A stretch of 64,000 bases of DNA from Lamellibrachia satsuma (GCA_033239005.1 BSQZ01000052.1:4055001-4119000); one strand, 5' to 3'; shown: positions 11,816 through 25,114, counted from the first letter of the stretch. Numbers and translations: made by a program. The notes: generated by a model not told the origin, from the letters alone.

Positions 11816-14800
11816 GTAAGTGACACCGACGTGTCAGTTGATGTCACTCGTGTTGGGTCATCACTTGTGTCTTTGCAACCGTTGTCATTATATATCATTA
11901 ACACCTCTTTGAAGTAATCAGCATCAACATTATCATCACAGTCATCATTAATTACCATCAACATTATCAAAACCACCATTATTGTCATGTTTAATTATCG
12001 TCAACATTATCAAAACCATCATTATTATTATCATTTCAATCATCATTATCATCATTATTGTCATCATTACAATCATCATATATCAGCATCACCACAGTCA
12101 TCTTCATCATCAAAATCATTATCATCACTATTATTGTCATCATCATCATAATCATCATCATTAACATTATAATAAGCATCATCATCATCACCACAATCAT
12201 CAGAATCATTGTCATCATTACAAAGATCATCTTCATCATCATCACCACCACCACCATCACAATCTTCGTCTGTACTTCCTACACCAGTCTAGGACCGTCT
12301 GTCTCCATTTCCTCAGTCTCTCCCATGGTCACTTCCTATATATCTCCCTAAATCCACCAATTCCTTAATCCCACTCGCTCCTATCCCCATTTCCCACCAG
12401 ATCTCATAGTACTGAGTTCTTCTAAAAGCCTCAGCTCATAATTATACTTTCAGTCATTGTCATTACACCGTGGTATAATTATTCCCACCATATCATAACA
12501 TACCCAAAATGTTAATAGACTTCAAAAATGAGGAATATTAAAATTGATAACTTTCTTGTGACTTTGGTGACCTGGACTGGGTGGGTATAATTAATTATAA
12601 TAAAAAGTATGTAATATATTGTATGATAGAGAAAGTATTTTTGCAGCACTTGGGTCACAGCACTGAAATATGAAATGTGTAACTTTTAAAAAATTACAAA
12701 AAAATACCGACATCATTTAACTATGATTTGCCACCGACATCATTTAACTAACTGAACTGATCATGTAAACTAGTTCTTGCAATGTTGTAAATAGACACAT
12801 TAATTGCAGGCACAAGTCATTTGGTTCAGCCAAGCTAAATTTTTGCATTTTTTTCTGAGATGTTTTGTGACCTAATTTCATTCTGGATATACTGCCAGTT
12901 TGTTGATGTTGCTCAGAACAGAGTTATTTGTAGATTGGTCACACCGCCATAACCTAGAATATGTCAAAGCATTGGTGATAATAATTCAATATATGTCGGT
13001 GTTTATTTTATGCACGTAGTGCATTTCATATTTTTGCACAGACGGAATGAATTGCCCTGGCAGGCAACTTCACTGTTGATGCTCGATTAATCTGCAAGCA
13101 GAGTCAAAAGACTGCTAAATGTTAATACGGATTATGAACATTATGAGGAAGAAGACAAAGAAATGCCTGGTTGATATCACGCAACATATTGATTTACAGG
13201 CACCCAGTAAAAAGATAGTGACATTTGTGATTGATTCTGAGATGACAGCTGCAGATTAACTAAGAATGTGTCGCAACATTGAGCACTTCACCAGGATTTC
13301 CAGGGTCATGTATGAGTTAATACAGGCTCTCTGTGACAGTGTTGTATAAACACTTAGCTCATGATTTGGATCAGTGTAGGCCAACAGACCTGAGAACAGG
13401 AGAGCATTAGAGGTTCCTCGAGGGCCCAAGCATGTCGGTCTTTTTTGTATGGATAGAAGAGTTTTACTGTATTTTTGGGTTTTTGCTTCACTCAGTGGGG
13501 AAACTGAGTGGACCTTGGTTGATTCCTCCGCTGAAAGCTAACATATGGCAGTGGTTGATGATGTAGTCAGTGGTTTGCTTGTCATCGTTGCAGTCACATC
13601 TTATGTCTTTGATAGGGCATTTGTGCATCAGATGTCCACATCGTCCATGTAGAGTTCTGATGAAGTTGATGGTGATCCACTGGTGTTGGGAAGGTCACAT
13701 CTGGGTCCAGTTGTAGGATCCAGAACAAGGTTCTTGTGTCTGGTTCTGTTGTCACATCTCTCTTTCTCTGGGATGTTGGTTTCCAGGAGAGAGGATGCCC
13801 GGGTCCAAAAAGGCTGTCGCAAGGTGAAACACTGTGGTGGTTGTTGGTTGAAGTTGCTCCCTACTGGAAGGTCATGATTATGCTCTGTCTTTGAACAGAC
13901 ATCACAAGGGAACAAACAGACAAGTCTGACATGGGATATCGTCTGCGGAGGCAGCAGGATGGATCTGCCAGGGAAGAGGAAAAAGGACAATAAATGTTAT
14001 CGCATGGAGACATGAAACTGGAGGATGTTGAGTGTTGAGTCTAACGTTATCATTGAGTGACAGACCATTGTTGGGAGTGGCCACAGTGTCTTCAGACTGG
14101 TGTCATCAGCCAGGTGACAAGATCAAAGCAACGGAGAGCCATTGTCACAAGCCAAGGAACTAAACACCAGAAGCTGTTGCCATTAATACTCCCTCCTCTT
14201 TAAGTCCATCGCAAATCAGATTCGTTGGTCAATGTGCAGATTTGTCATCTTCTTCCATCTTCATCCCTTGTCCAGAAGGTCATAGGGGGTGCCATTTCCA
14301 TACAGTCACCCCTTACGATTTGTTCTATGTGAATAGTTTAAGTAACGTGTGCAATCGGTTTAAATAAAAGAGTGTGTATTTTAGTCAAAACGTGTGGATA
14401 GCCTTGTGTTATAGTTTATAGTGGCAAAATCCGTTAGCAAATTATTTAATAATTTGTCTGATGATTCCATCAAAACTCAATAACACATTTGCGCAAATGA
14501 GCTAGCGCATCGATGATTTCATGGTGGATACTGGATAGGTTTGATTTTTCATGAAATGTTTCTAAAAAACAAGCCGAGCGAAAATATTTAATTGATTTTA
14601 TAACTAATTATTTGTTCGCCGTCCACATTTGACAGCTGTGGAAACATTGTAAACATAAACTTTCTTATTCTTGGACAGCATAATCCTAATTCATAAGTAC
14701 TAGAAGTGTAAACTGTAAACGTATCCTTTGGCAGGTGTATATTATCCTAACGTTTACTACTTTGGTAACACTAATGGGGATCATTCATTTTTCAGCTGAT

Positions 14801-17094
14801 GGCATAGGTGATTTGATATTGTAAACTAAATTGGCCAACAACTGTGCACAGCGTGTTGGTGGCAGCTTTATGTATACATCTGTGAGCGTGTTATGTATAA
14901 ATCAATGGACACTCGTAGGCCTTCGCTGACCTAATCTACGCCTAGTGGAATATGTATGCTGTGTCAGATACTTGGCTTGTATGAGGACTGATGGTCATTT
15001 CTTTCGTGTCAATATAATGTGACATGGTTGGTTGTACAAATCAAGTAGACTATTATCTTGTAAAGGATTCCGATTGTTTTTGTCAGGTATTTGTTTTTAA
15101 GATAATTCTTGTAACTAGTTGGTATTTTAATTTATTTACTTATTTTGCTTATTTAGCAAAATGTAATAGTTATAACAAATTTTAATATGCTGTTACATGC
15201 CACAAAAAATTTTCGATCTGGGGCTATACCAAATAAAATATATTAGTATTATTATTTATTATTAGAGTAGAATAGAAATGATTGTAGCATTTGTTTTCAT
15301 TTTGTGCAACAAACGTTCATTATGCAAATGTAAAATGTAATAGACACTCATGTAAGCCAGTATCTAATTTTGGCACACCATGTTATTTATTAATATTAAG
15401 TTTATATGGAACACTGGACCAGTTCATTTTCTCTTCGCTTTATGGAGACAGTGATTGGGGTGCACACCCCCGAATCATTGGGGTGCACACCCCCCAATGA
15501 CTCAGCAACCACCCTCTGACACTGGTCGCTCTACTGTGTTGCCTCAAATACCACTAGTACAGTCGCGCCTCGTTATAACGCGCCCCGTTATTACGTGGAT
15601 TCGGATATAACGCGGTCGGTCGTGGACCCCAAATTTCTGCCGCCAGGGGAAAATGCCAAATGGGCCTGCTTAAACCTACTTAGAATTGCTTTGACAATTC
15701 TCAAGAAACATTAGGTTAACAATGTCAATGAACGAGTATCAACGTGTTGTTTGTTTTGCGCTGCCGCCGACATCAATCGCTGTCGCTGGCTTCGCTTCGA
15801 CAGTTTGTAAATTGCAATCGAGATTCCAAATTATGTCTCGCATAAGAATCAGATCAACCGTTTTAAATGCATTTAACATGCAGTACCAACATAACACTTG
15901 GGTGAAATTACATGCTTCCATTACATCGTAAATTTAATCAACATGCGGTCGCTGTTGTTTAGTAGCTCCCTGGTGGCAGATATGAGAACACCTAACGCGC
16001 CTCGCTTACAACGCGGTCCGAAGTCGTGGACCCCGACTACCGCGTTATAATGAGGCGCGACTGTATATCTTTTCAGACAGCATATAAACATGTTCCATGG
16101 CAACATGGTTATCTAGTAAAATTGCCAGGCATGATAAATGTCAAGTAATCAGACCTCTGCTGTGAATTGGTACACTGATGACTTCATTGATAAACGGACA
16201 TCTACCATGCAAATTTTAACTATAACGACATGTTCCATGCTGGTGTTTATGACATGCAACATGCATATATGCTGAGATTTTATCAGCTGTTTCCTGAAAG
16301 GAATTTTGCCACTCGGATTGCATCAGCCCGGATTGGGCCTGCATGACATGACATCTCTGCAGAATTCACTAATCACCAGCTGAAAGGATCGGAGCAGGAA
16401 TCTCATCGATCCATGTAGCTTCATGTAGCGTCACACGTGTTGCCTGATTTACTGAGCACTCCCAGTGACTGGCTCTGCACTGGAGCTCTCTGTCAACGTC
16501 AGACAAAGTACATGTCATTACCCTGCACAGTCTTAAAGAGTGGGGCATGGTGGCTGTGTAGAGTGTCAGACTGTCGATTTAGGGGACCAGGGTTCGGAAC
16601 GATCTGCTACCATTTTGAAACTTGGGTAATTTCGGTCATCCCACTTTACTTGTATCTTTTGAAAGAGGCACTAAAGCCATTGGTCCCTTCTACCTGGTGT
16701 CTATAGGCCAGGGGAAGTAAAAGACCCCACACAGGGGGTAAATGTGTACCCTGCTGTGGACATCTATCACAAGCCACTGCAGTAGGGTCAATGACGTAGC
16801 AAGAGGATATGATTGAAGAAAAAAACACTTGGGTTTAAATGTGTTGATTTTGCATATTTGTAATTGTATTTATATTATACTTTACAAAAAGCCCGTATTT
16901 GTATTTGATAGTCAGTTTTTTTGTATTTTGGTCAAATGTAGCAACTTTTTTTTAGTGTTTACAAGGTATGTATGCCCTATTTTATGTGGTTTTATTTCGA
17001 CGACCGGTATCGGTGCCAGCCTCACCCCAGACTTCAGGGATAAAGCGGTATCGGTGCCAGCCTCACCCCAGACTTCAGGGATAAAGAGAAGAGC

Positions 17095-17131
<37 letters not shown>

Positions 17132-20100
17132 TTTGATCAGCTTGAACATGCACTTTTTAGTGTCTTAGATAGGCATACACACTGTACTTGACTAACCCAC
17201 TTCTTCAGCATTTAATGCACTCATTTCTCAACATTTTGTACACCTAAAATACAAACAACTGTAACATAAAAATCCTTTAGTTAAAATTAAATATTAAAGG
17301 AATAGAATATCTGTAGTTGACAGATTTATACAGTTTTTGTATTTGATCAAGCGTATTAATACACTGTGTGCACTGTATTTGTATTTGATCCAATAAAGAG
17401 AATTTGATCCCACCTGCAATAAAAATGTCAGTGTTGTATAACAGAATACACCTGGCATGACCAAAACATTGCCTAATCCTATGTATTTCTCATAAGTTGG
17501 AGGAATAGTATATAGAACAGGGCCACTTTTGTCATTTTTACAAAAAATTGTTACCGGTTCTGGTCAAGAATTATTTTATTGTTTGTCCATTGATTTCAAC
17601 GAAACTAAATAAAAAAGAAATCAAATTGAGGAGAGCATTTAAAATAACATTGCATTAGTGAGCCATGTAACCTAGACTTTGTGTGACATCATGGCATGTG
17701 ACCACCTTAGCCATCAAGGCTAGATGCTCCGTATGTGAACCATAAGCTGTGCTAATTGAGGCATTCAAATGGTGCATAATGTATTGACACTTTACGCACA
17801 TGCATGCACACATTTAGAATTGTTATAGAAGTACCAATTGATTAACATAAGCCTTACAAAATGTAAATATTATCTGCCCAGCTGATGAATGTGATAAACA
17901 GATAAAGATGCTTACAACTACTATAATTATATAAATTAACCCAGTGAAAAATGCGGTGAAATAAATTAAATGGTGCATAATTACGTTGAGGGTGTACAGC
18001 ATAAGAGTCTCCATTGCCATATATGGCAACTTGCCCGTATTTTCAGTGCATGTGTATCACAACGCCAAGCCATTTTATACAGGTAAAAACTGTGTCATTG
18101 TAATCACAAAGCAAGAGACCATGTCACTGGTCTGCTTTCTCACAGCTTTCATGTGACAGTTTTCTATTTTAGTCATCTGAGATCATGAACTTATTCTATT
18201 TATAAATTATGACTAAGGAAATGTCCACAAGCAAGTTGTTATTAGCATATGGCCAACAAACCCTGGAACTGTTGAATTTATCTTCGCCTTTATATTCATG
18301 ACTGTTGAAATTGCCTTATGGCTGCGTGGAAACAGTGAAGCTAATTATTCTCTAATCTAATCAAATAGTAAAATAGCTTGGTATTCGTAGCTGTTTCATG
18401 GAACTGTTAGCCGATATGAGAAGGATGTGGTATCCGTGGCATCATTAGCTGAATAATTGATCAGTAGATGTTGATTATAAATAATTGGTTTTACAAGGAC
18501 ACATCACACATCTGTGGTAGTTCTGGTGGCCTCTAAACTTGACTGATATCATCCATTAAGACCTGTATGTTCAGTGCTCGATGTTCTAATATTGCTTCAT
18601 TGCATGTAAGGTGAATCATGAACGAAGATCTAGTAAGCATACAGTATGCTTGAAAAGAATTGGGCCATGGAGAAATGTCAAGGAATCTGTTCTCACAAAA
18701 GCGTACTATTTTTTCTCTAGACAATAAGGTAACTGTTTAACGCTAGAGGTGTTATTTAGTGTCTAGTGTAGAACAACTGAAAAGTGGTGCCAACTGTATA
18801 AAACCAGAGGGCGACACTTTTCAGTTGTTCCACAATACAAATTACAATAATTATGGAAACTATTGATTAAACAAGGGGGTGCATGCTAATTAGGGCATGT
18901 ACACTTAATAGGTTGAATAGATGGTAACTGTAAATTGTTCAACCAATTGTTTTTTATTATTGCTGGTTTGTTTTCTTGAGGACGCTGCACCATAGGCAGG
19001 AGTTTGCAAGGTTTCTGCAAATATTTCACGAAAACAGGTGTAATACTAATAGTGTAAATACCTCTTTTAAAAAATCAAGAAATTAGACTATTTTACAAAT
19101 ACCTGTATCGTCATTGTATGTATATTTGTAGAGTGTGTTTATCTGTTTGTCAGCATTTTCGTTGTTTTCTTTTGAAAGTTACATTGTTTTCAACCAGTCT
19201 ATGGTATTGGCAAGTGGTGAAGTATATTGTTAATCATGCTACACAGTTAAATCGGTAATTAGTTAATAATTCACGTTCACATCAGCACTATGTTCCAACT
19301 TTGAGTAAAAAAGTTTTGATGTGTAGGCGTAAAATATCTACCAAACTGAGCTGTGTACATGAAGTGTAACCAACCATACTTCATTTTTTCTAATCCTCTG
19401 ATGCAGGAATTCCTGCCAAGTTCACATGTTTTGTGTAAAAGTCATTAAAAGGCAGTAGGGCAACTGAAAAACGTTTCTTACGCGCTCATGCCGTTAAGAT
19501 GATGACTGAGAACTTGACCCCTGTGTGGAAAATCTTGGCTGTTTACACTGACACTAACAGACAGCGTGGGAAATAAAATGGGTTTCTGATACGAAGAACA
19601 AAACGTTGGGCTAACAACTAAATGTGACTGTACGTATCAAATTACAAGGCTGTTGTCCTGTACCTGCAGAGTGGCTTGTTTATGACCCGACAGACAGACA
19701 GACAGGTAAATACGCTGGTCGCTCTGTCTTGTCGCATTACTGACCGTTTCGCGAATTGCGATTGGCTGAGACTGAGAGCTCGGGTCTTAGCGTGGTTTGG
19801 TACTTCACTTTGCATCTGTCATTTCACTCATGTAGTTTACATACACAAATGTATATTTAGTAGCTGGAATTTTGGCTGCTAATATTTACCAGTTCTGGAG
19901 GAAATAAATAAAAAAATATTTCCAGTGGTTTTGCATTGTTTTCACAACTTCCCATTCTAACTTCCCTTCCTCTTTTCCTCTGCCCATTCCCTTATTTCCC
20001 ATCACCTCTTCTCACTTAATATCACTTAATATTTGTTTACAGCTATCCATTTAACGTATTCTCTGGCAGACATTTTCCAAAAAATTTATTAATCTTGTGA

Positions 20101-23100
20101 TGAATGTTACGGGTAATATAAAACATTACGAGTAATGTAAACTGTTACAGGTAATGTAAATGTTACGGGTAATGTTAAACATTATAGGTAATGTAAAACA
20201 TTACGGGTACTGTAAAATTTTACTGGTAATGTAAAACGATGCGGGTAACATAAAATGTTACGGGTAATGTAAAACGTTATGGGTAATGTAAAATGACTTT
20301 CATTTGTTAACTTAACAATATATAATGTTTTATGGGACACTGCGATACTGAATTTATTACTTCTTTGTTTAAAGATGATATCCATACCAAGCGTGTTACT
20401 ATCATATTTCACCTTGTAACATTTTCGAAAATACATGGTTTGGCGATGAGTTCAAATATGCCAATTTTACAACATATACAGAGACCGCTTTGTGGCAATA
20501 TAAGACAGTCCAATAAATCTTCACCTTTGGATGTGAAATATAAAATTTTTCACTGGAGCATATATTGGTCTGTCAAATTCACATTTTATGCTAATGCTAT
20601 GTACTCTGAGATAAACAAATTCAGAGAATTTGAGCATTTTAATTATACAAACCCCCAAAATAGCCCCGTATCGCTGTCAGTTAACCATTAAAAACCATTG
20701 TACATTACCTTTAAATGGTACATACCAAATGTGTCATGTGTCATGATTTCTCTGTTCCATCATGCTACATGTCCAGTGACTCATACAACTGCCATTTGTC
20801 ACCCTACATGTTTCCTTTTATGTTTTCTAGCGCCCTACGAGGGGGGCGTGTGGAAGGTGCGCGTTGACCTACCAGAGAAATACCCCTTCAAATCACCCTC
20901 AATAGGTGGGTTGGTATCCATTCTGCATATAATAATATATTAAAGTTGTTATAATAGTGCTTACCAGCGTCGTATGTCATGTCATTGTTTACTTTCCCGT
21001 GGACATGGACCTGTTTAGTCTTCCTGTTTTTGATGGGAGAATCCCAGAAATAAAGCATCCCATGCTTCGGGTTTCCTATGTTTTTTTCAGACAGTCCCCC
21101 ATTAAAAAATATTTTCCAAAATGTTCCTTTCTTCACAGTTACTGATATTGGTGAATAAAACTATTTTTATTAGTATTAATATTTATTTGTTGTTGTTTTT
21201 GTTTTCGTAGCTATTGGTAAAATCCTGCCATCGATAACTCGAATGGCACATTTCTGCATCGTCTAAAAACCTCCTCAGTTTGCCATTTCAGAAACTGAAC
21301 AGGTCTGGTTGGAAGTAGTCCCACTGGTTTGAGTTTTAATATGTTTATTTATTATTAAACAAATACTGAATTGCTACTGATCTATAAGGGTTTGTCTACT
21401 AATAAACAATTCACACAAGTTCTGATTTATATCTGTGCAGTTAGTGCAGTAAATGATTGTTGTTTACAAAAGATTGATGTGCTAATCTGCAGGTCATTGT
21501 TATTGTTTTTAAATCTTTGTCATGTGTATATACTGGACATGATAACGTCTGCTGTAGGTTTCATGAACAGAATATACCATCCAAACATAGATGAAGTGTA
21601 AGTATTTTTATTTACATTCACCAAACATTAAACGTACAAGGGCGCTTTTTGTACAGTTATGTTATTTAACGGCAAACTTGATCTATTCTAACATCCTTAC
21701 AGACCAAATGTATTTTAATGAACCACTATTTGAAAAATCATTTATTTGATCGTCATAGGTTTAATTTGAATGGTTCAGTCTAAATGTCATGTTTGTAAAA
21801 TTATATAAAGACATTGGAAATTATCGATAGCTGTTCAAGAATGTACAGAGCATCACGGTCGATATTCATAAACAAACAACAGTAAAATTATATTACAAAA
21901 ACTGGTTCAGTGTAACACATTTGGGCATGTTTTATTTGATGCTGCTAATTCGACTAATAGGTCGGTGATACTGGTGATAACACTAAGGCCTTGTTGATTG
22001 ACCAGTGTCTTATCTTCCAGCTCTGGCACTGTATGTCTTGATGTCATCAACCAAGCTTGGACAGCGCTGTACGGTGAGTGTGTATCACAGATGGGCCAAC
22101 GTCATTGTACAGCTGTACCACATTTGTCCACCTTGTCGCCACTCCTGTCTCAGCCACGTACAGAAAATATTTATCAAAATGTATATGATAAATGTGCAAA
22201 AATCCTTGTCTTGTGATAACATAGCATTAAAGGGTGCTATTAGCTCCCAGCCACAGCATTGACATGGGGGGAAGTACCCCTTTAGTGTTGGAGAATGAAC
22301 TGCTGACCCCATATCAGGCAGAATTTATGAAGACACATTTTCTAAACTCTTGTAATTCTTGCTACAAGTTGTTCTTCACATGTGTGGCACCAATAAAGCA
22401 ATTTGTTTTAATGAAGGATGTTTGTTGGAATTTGATGCAGAACCCATTCATAGCCAGTATTAAAGATAGGTAGTCTGATCGTTTAATATTGTAAAATATA
22501 TTTTATATAGTATCAGCTGTATTCATGCTAACATATTCACTGTCCAAATGTGCTTTAATGAACCAGAATTTTTTTAATATAACCTGACCATTATCTGTTT
22601 ATGAATATCGATCAGCATGAAATGTAAACATGACCTTGCCATTCAGCATGCAATGTAAACATGACCTTGCCATCCAGCATGCAGTGTAAACATGACCTTG
22701 CCATCCAGCATGCAATGTAAACATGATATTCAAGTCGAAACATTACAATTAAAGAGGTAATGGTCAAATAAAAAGATTTGGATCATTAAAACCCATTTTG
22801 GCCATCAAGATGTTAGAACAGATATAGTTTAAATTATACAACATGATTTTTTATGATTAAAGAATTGTGTGTATTTAATTGTTGGATTTGCAGTGGTGAA
22901 GATGACGTGAGAATGGATATTTCTGTTTCAGACCTCTCAAATATATTTGAATCATTCCTTCCCCAACTCTTGACATATCCTAACCCCATCGATCCCCTCA
23001 ACGGAGATGCTGCTGCCCTCTACCTGCACAAACCTGAAGACTACAAAAAGAAAGTTATAGGTATGTCGAGGATATTTTGTAACGTGCCATTGAGAAATTT

Positions 23101-25114
23101 GTTTAATGCGCCAGTATAAGATTTCATAGAAAATTCCATGAAAAATCAAACCTATCTACCCGGTAGTATCTGCTATGACATGGTAGATTGTTTGTTGCAA
23201 ATGTGTTATTTAATTTTTGTGAAATCATTAGACAAACTATTCAATAATTTTTTACAGGATCTAGATAAAATTAGGAAAAAAAATTGGTCCGGCTGTTTAT
23301 ACTACAAGTTAAGGCTCTGGTTGGTCTGGCTCTGTATACTATAAGATAAGGCTCCAGTCAGTCAGGCTCTATATACTATAAGATAAGGCTCTGGTCAGTC
23401 GGGCTCTATATACTATAAGATAAGGCTCCAGTTGGTCTGGCTCTGTATACTATAAGATAAGGCTCCGGTCGGTCAGGCTCTATATACTATAAGATAAGGC
23501 TCCAGTCAGTCAGGCTCTATATACTATAAGATAGGGCTCCGGTCGGTCCAGCTCAATATACTATAAGATAAAGCTCTGGTCGGTCCAGCTCTATATGCTA
23601 TAAGATAAGGCTCTGGTTGATCTGGCTCTGTATACTATAAGATAAGGCTCCAGTCAGTCAGGCTCTATGTACTATAAGATAGGGCTCCAGTCGGTCCGGC
23701 TCTATATACTATAAGATAAGGCTCTGGTCAGTCCGGCTCTATATACTATAAGATAAGGCTCTGGTCGGTCAGGTTCTATATACTATAAGATAAGGCTCCA
23801 GTCCTTCAGGCTCTATATACTATATGTGCGCTTAAACAATCGCATATCTGTGCTAATGCACGCTCAATCACATTCAAAGTTATTCAAACGTCAGACCAGC
23901 TGATTTTTGCATTCCTATGATTTCTGTTTAATATCGGTAGGTAAGTAAGTAAGTAAGTGAGTAATTTATTAGATCCAAAATGCACACGCATTAAATAATA
24001 ATAATATATCATATAATTGTACGTAATAAAATATTACTATATACAGAGAGGATCATGGAGACTGCCACAAAGACTTATTAAAAGTCGCTACCGTAGGAGC
24101 CACCCGTCGTATTCTTTTATTTTAGTGTCTGAGGAAAGCAAAGAATATAGATATAAAGTTATCAACATTTAAATGTAGTAAAGTAAAGTCCACCGTCAAT
24201 GAAAACCTGGATTGTTGTTTTATTTTGCTGCTGTGGTGTATGTCACAGCAAGTAGTGAAGTGAGAAAGTATTTATAGTGTTTGAGTGTAGCTGACATCAA
24301 TGAAGTTGATTGCGCATTTATGTACAGGTATAACAGTTGATGATTGTCATGTATGTAGTATGTACAGGTATAACAGTTGATGATTGTCATGTATGTAGTA
24401 TGTACAGGTATAACAGTTGATGATTGTCATGTATGTAGTATGTACAGGTATAATAGTTGATGATTGTCATGTATGTAGTATGTACAGGTATAACAGTTGA
24501 CGATTGTGCACGTTTTTATAATTCTGAACGATATGATACTTTGCATAATTTATGAAACCCTGTAAACTGTGTGTATAAAGTTTGTCTTTCACACTTTGAG
24601 AGGTATTGTTGATAGTGTTTGGTAAACTGTATTTAAGACGTTATTTTGCAAAAGTATGCTTTGTACCATAAATGTAAATTTTATTTTGGTTTCGTGTAGT
24701 ATGACCATGTATATTGGAGTTTGTTGCTGTCTACCAATGTTGTAGGTATGTAGGTAATTTATTATGTATAAACTTATAATAAAATTATAATTTTTGAAGG
24801 GCTAGCGTTAAGTGTTATTGTTGGCATGACGTATTTTTGGCCAAAACAGTAATTCGTTCCAACTTTTTAATTGATATTCCGATTAACAACTATTGATATA
24901 ATGTAATCAACACCAAGTCTGACAGTATGATACCTGAGTATTGCTACTTTTTAAAAGGTGCAGACTTGACGATGTCTTCCCTATGCGTGTTTCAGAGTAT
25001 GTAAAAAAATATGCAACTGAGGAAGCTCTGCGAGAACACGATGAGTTGTCGACGTCAAGCGAAAGTTCAATGAGTGACTTCTCGGAAGACGAGGTGGGCG
25101 ACATGGAGCTATAA
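11739..25114 (+). CDS. UBE2H: UBE2H, ubiquitin-conjugating enzyme E2 H (exons 2-7; exon 1 not found)
   Basis: The product is an E2 that accepts ubiquitin on a catalytic cysteine; in the family (yeast Ubc8/GID3) it works with the CTLH/GID E3 ligase in cytosol and nucleus. Six exons were assembled: 11739-11815, 20831-20905, 21558-21597, 22021-22073, 22932-23060, 24996-25114. All junctions are GT-AG and every codon phase matches, giving 163 residues from the conserved IESKHEV onward. The UBC fold is complete from there: [13 protein letters not shown], the HPN motif in NRIYHPNID, the active cysteine in [11 protein letters not shown], and FESFLPQLL. The acidic, serine-rich tail ends in [10 protein letters not shown] and GDMEL, as in human UBE2H, and the length agrees with the human protein minus its first 18 residues. 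Exon 2 begins with the third base of a codon, so an upstream coding exon must exist; I could not find it in 1-11738. Identification is near certain. Confidence 0.96.
11900..12262. repeat. (ATC/ATT)n trinucleotide tract
   Basis: Impure atc/att/acc triplets; all reading frames through it give poly-Ile, His, Ser or Met and are not coding. Confidence 0.9.
13440..13990 (-). pseudogene. LINE reverse-transcriptase 3' end, degraded
   Basis: The minus strand reads [20 protein letters not shown], then across frame breaks [20 protein letters not shown] and [17 protein letters not shown]. This series (FDLP, GRCG, CxC with DHIxxxC) is typical of the end of non-LTR retrotransposon ORF2. Frameshifts make it a fossil. 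Confidence 0.75.
14190..14600 (+). mobile_element. MITE-like dispersed element, family A
   Basis: Shares blocks with 39750-40080, 42310-42600, 49790-49880 and the palindrome arm at 63120-63210: actccctc, catcgcaaatca, gtgaatagtttaagtaac, gtgcaatcgg, then gcacaaatgagctagc (near 14500) and catgaaatg. No ORF. Confidence 0.6.
15560..16063. mobile_element. pogo/Tigger-like non-autonomous DNA transposon
   Basis: Terminal inverted repeats CAGTCGCGCCTCGTTATAAC at 15560 and its inverse ending gcgactg at 16063, flanked by TA on both sides. TA targets and CAG..CCTCG..TATAAC-like ends fit the pogo/Tigger branch of Tc1/mariner. It is 504 bp with no transposase ORF. A subterminal ggtcg/gtggacccc block also recurs inverted. 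Confidence 0.85.
16540..16830 (+). mobile_element. tRNA-derived SINE, second family
   Basis: A-box-like tggtggctgtgtagagtg and B-box-like GGGTTCGGAAC are spaced as in tRNA-derived SINEs, followed by an unrelated body and a gaagaaaaaaac tail. Confidence 0.55.
17006..17131 (+). repeat. 41-bp duplication followed by (AAC)n
   Basis: The block starting ggtatcggtgccagcctc occurs at 17006 and 17047. A pure caa/aac run follows at about 17092-17131. Confidence 0.9.
18640..18930 (+). mobile_element. Dispersed element family B with internal hairpin
   Basis: Carries caactgaaaagtggtgcc and, inverted, cacttttcagttg, plus ggtgcatgctaattagggc. Related copies: 41697-41900 (same strand, truncated), 51080-51300 and 53600-53885 (opposite strand). 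No ORF. Confidence 0.7.
20104..20293 (+). repeat. Degenerate 18-bp minisatellite
   Basis: About ten units of gggtaatgtaaaacgtta with many substitutions, 540 bp upstream of UBE2H exon 3. Confidence 0.85.
20831..20905 (+). CDS. UBE2H: UBE2H exon 3
   Basis: Acceptor is tgttttctag|CG and donor ATAG|GTGGGT. It encodes [20 protein letters not shown] then KSPSIG, nearly identical to the human segment. It follows a 9.0-kb intron. Confidence 0.97.
   Translation, partial: RPTRGACGRCALTYQRNTPSNHPQ
21558..21597 (+). CDS. UBE2H: UBE2H exon 4
   Basis: This 40-bp exon (acceptor ctgctgtag|GT, donor GAAGT|GTAAGT) encodes [12 protein letters not shown]. It includes the HPN triad typical of E2 active sites. 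Confidence 0.96.
22021..22073 (+). CDS. UBE2H: UBE2H exon 5 (catalytic cysteine)
   Basis: Acceptor is tatcttccag|CT and donor TACG|GTGAGT. It encodes [17 protein letters not shown]; the Cys of TVCLD is the predicted ubiquitin thioester site. Confidence 0.97.
22500..22850 (+). mobile_element. MITE-like element family C with a 31-bp repeat inside
   Basis: The left arm (gctaacatattcactgtcca, ttaatgaacc) and the right arm (catcaagatgttagaacaga, catta) are inverted relative to each other. Between them the 31-bp unit cagcatgcaatgtaaacatg repeats about four times (22613-22726). A related element spans 61570-62385. Confidence 0.6.
22932..23060 (+). CDS. UBE2H: UBE2H exon 6
   Basis: Acceptor is tctgtttcag|AC and donor ATAG|GTATGT. 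It encodes [20 protein letters not shown], then [20 protein letters not shown] and KVI. Confidence 0.97.
23292..23825 (+). repeat. 37-bp minisatellite, about 14 copies, in UBE2H intron 6
   Basis: Unit like ctctatatactataagataa then ggctccagtcagtcagg. Most units contain AGATAAGG, a strong match to the GATA-factor site WGATAR. Confidence 0.95.
24321..24507 (+). repeat. 40-bp minisatellite, 4.7 copies
   Basis: Units begin at 24321, 24361, 24401, 24441 and 24481 and are almost identical, so expansion is recent. Confidence 0.95.
24996..25114 (+). CDS. UBE2H: UBE2H exon 7 (terminal, stop TAA 25112-25114)
   Basis: Acceptor is gcgtgtttcag|AG. It encodes [19 protein letters not shown], then the acidic Ser-rich tail [19 protein letters not shown] and a TAA stop. 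The tail matches the human C-terminus closely. Confidence 0.97.

Larger units (their letters stand above)
11816..20830 (+). other. UBE2H intron 2
   Basis: A 9.0-kb intron. Besides the elements listed separately, 12263-13440, 14600-15555, 17132-18640 and 18930-20100 are AT-rich sequence in which I see no gene or clear repeat. Confidence 0.8.

Noticed and set aside
13628..13990. 120-codon minus-strand frame as a host gene
   Set aside because: Its sequence series matches the degraded end of a non-LTR retrotransposon ORF2.
20332..20691. 119-codon plus-strand frame before UBE2H exon 3
   Set aside because: No domain, no donor in phase with exon 3, AT-rich codon use; the exon 3 acceptor at 20830 explains the gene.
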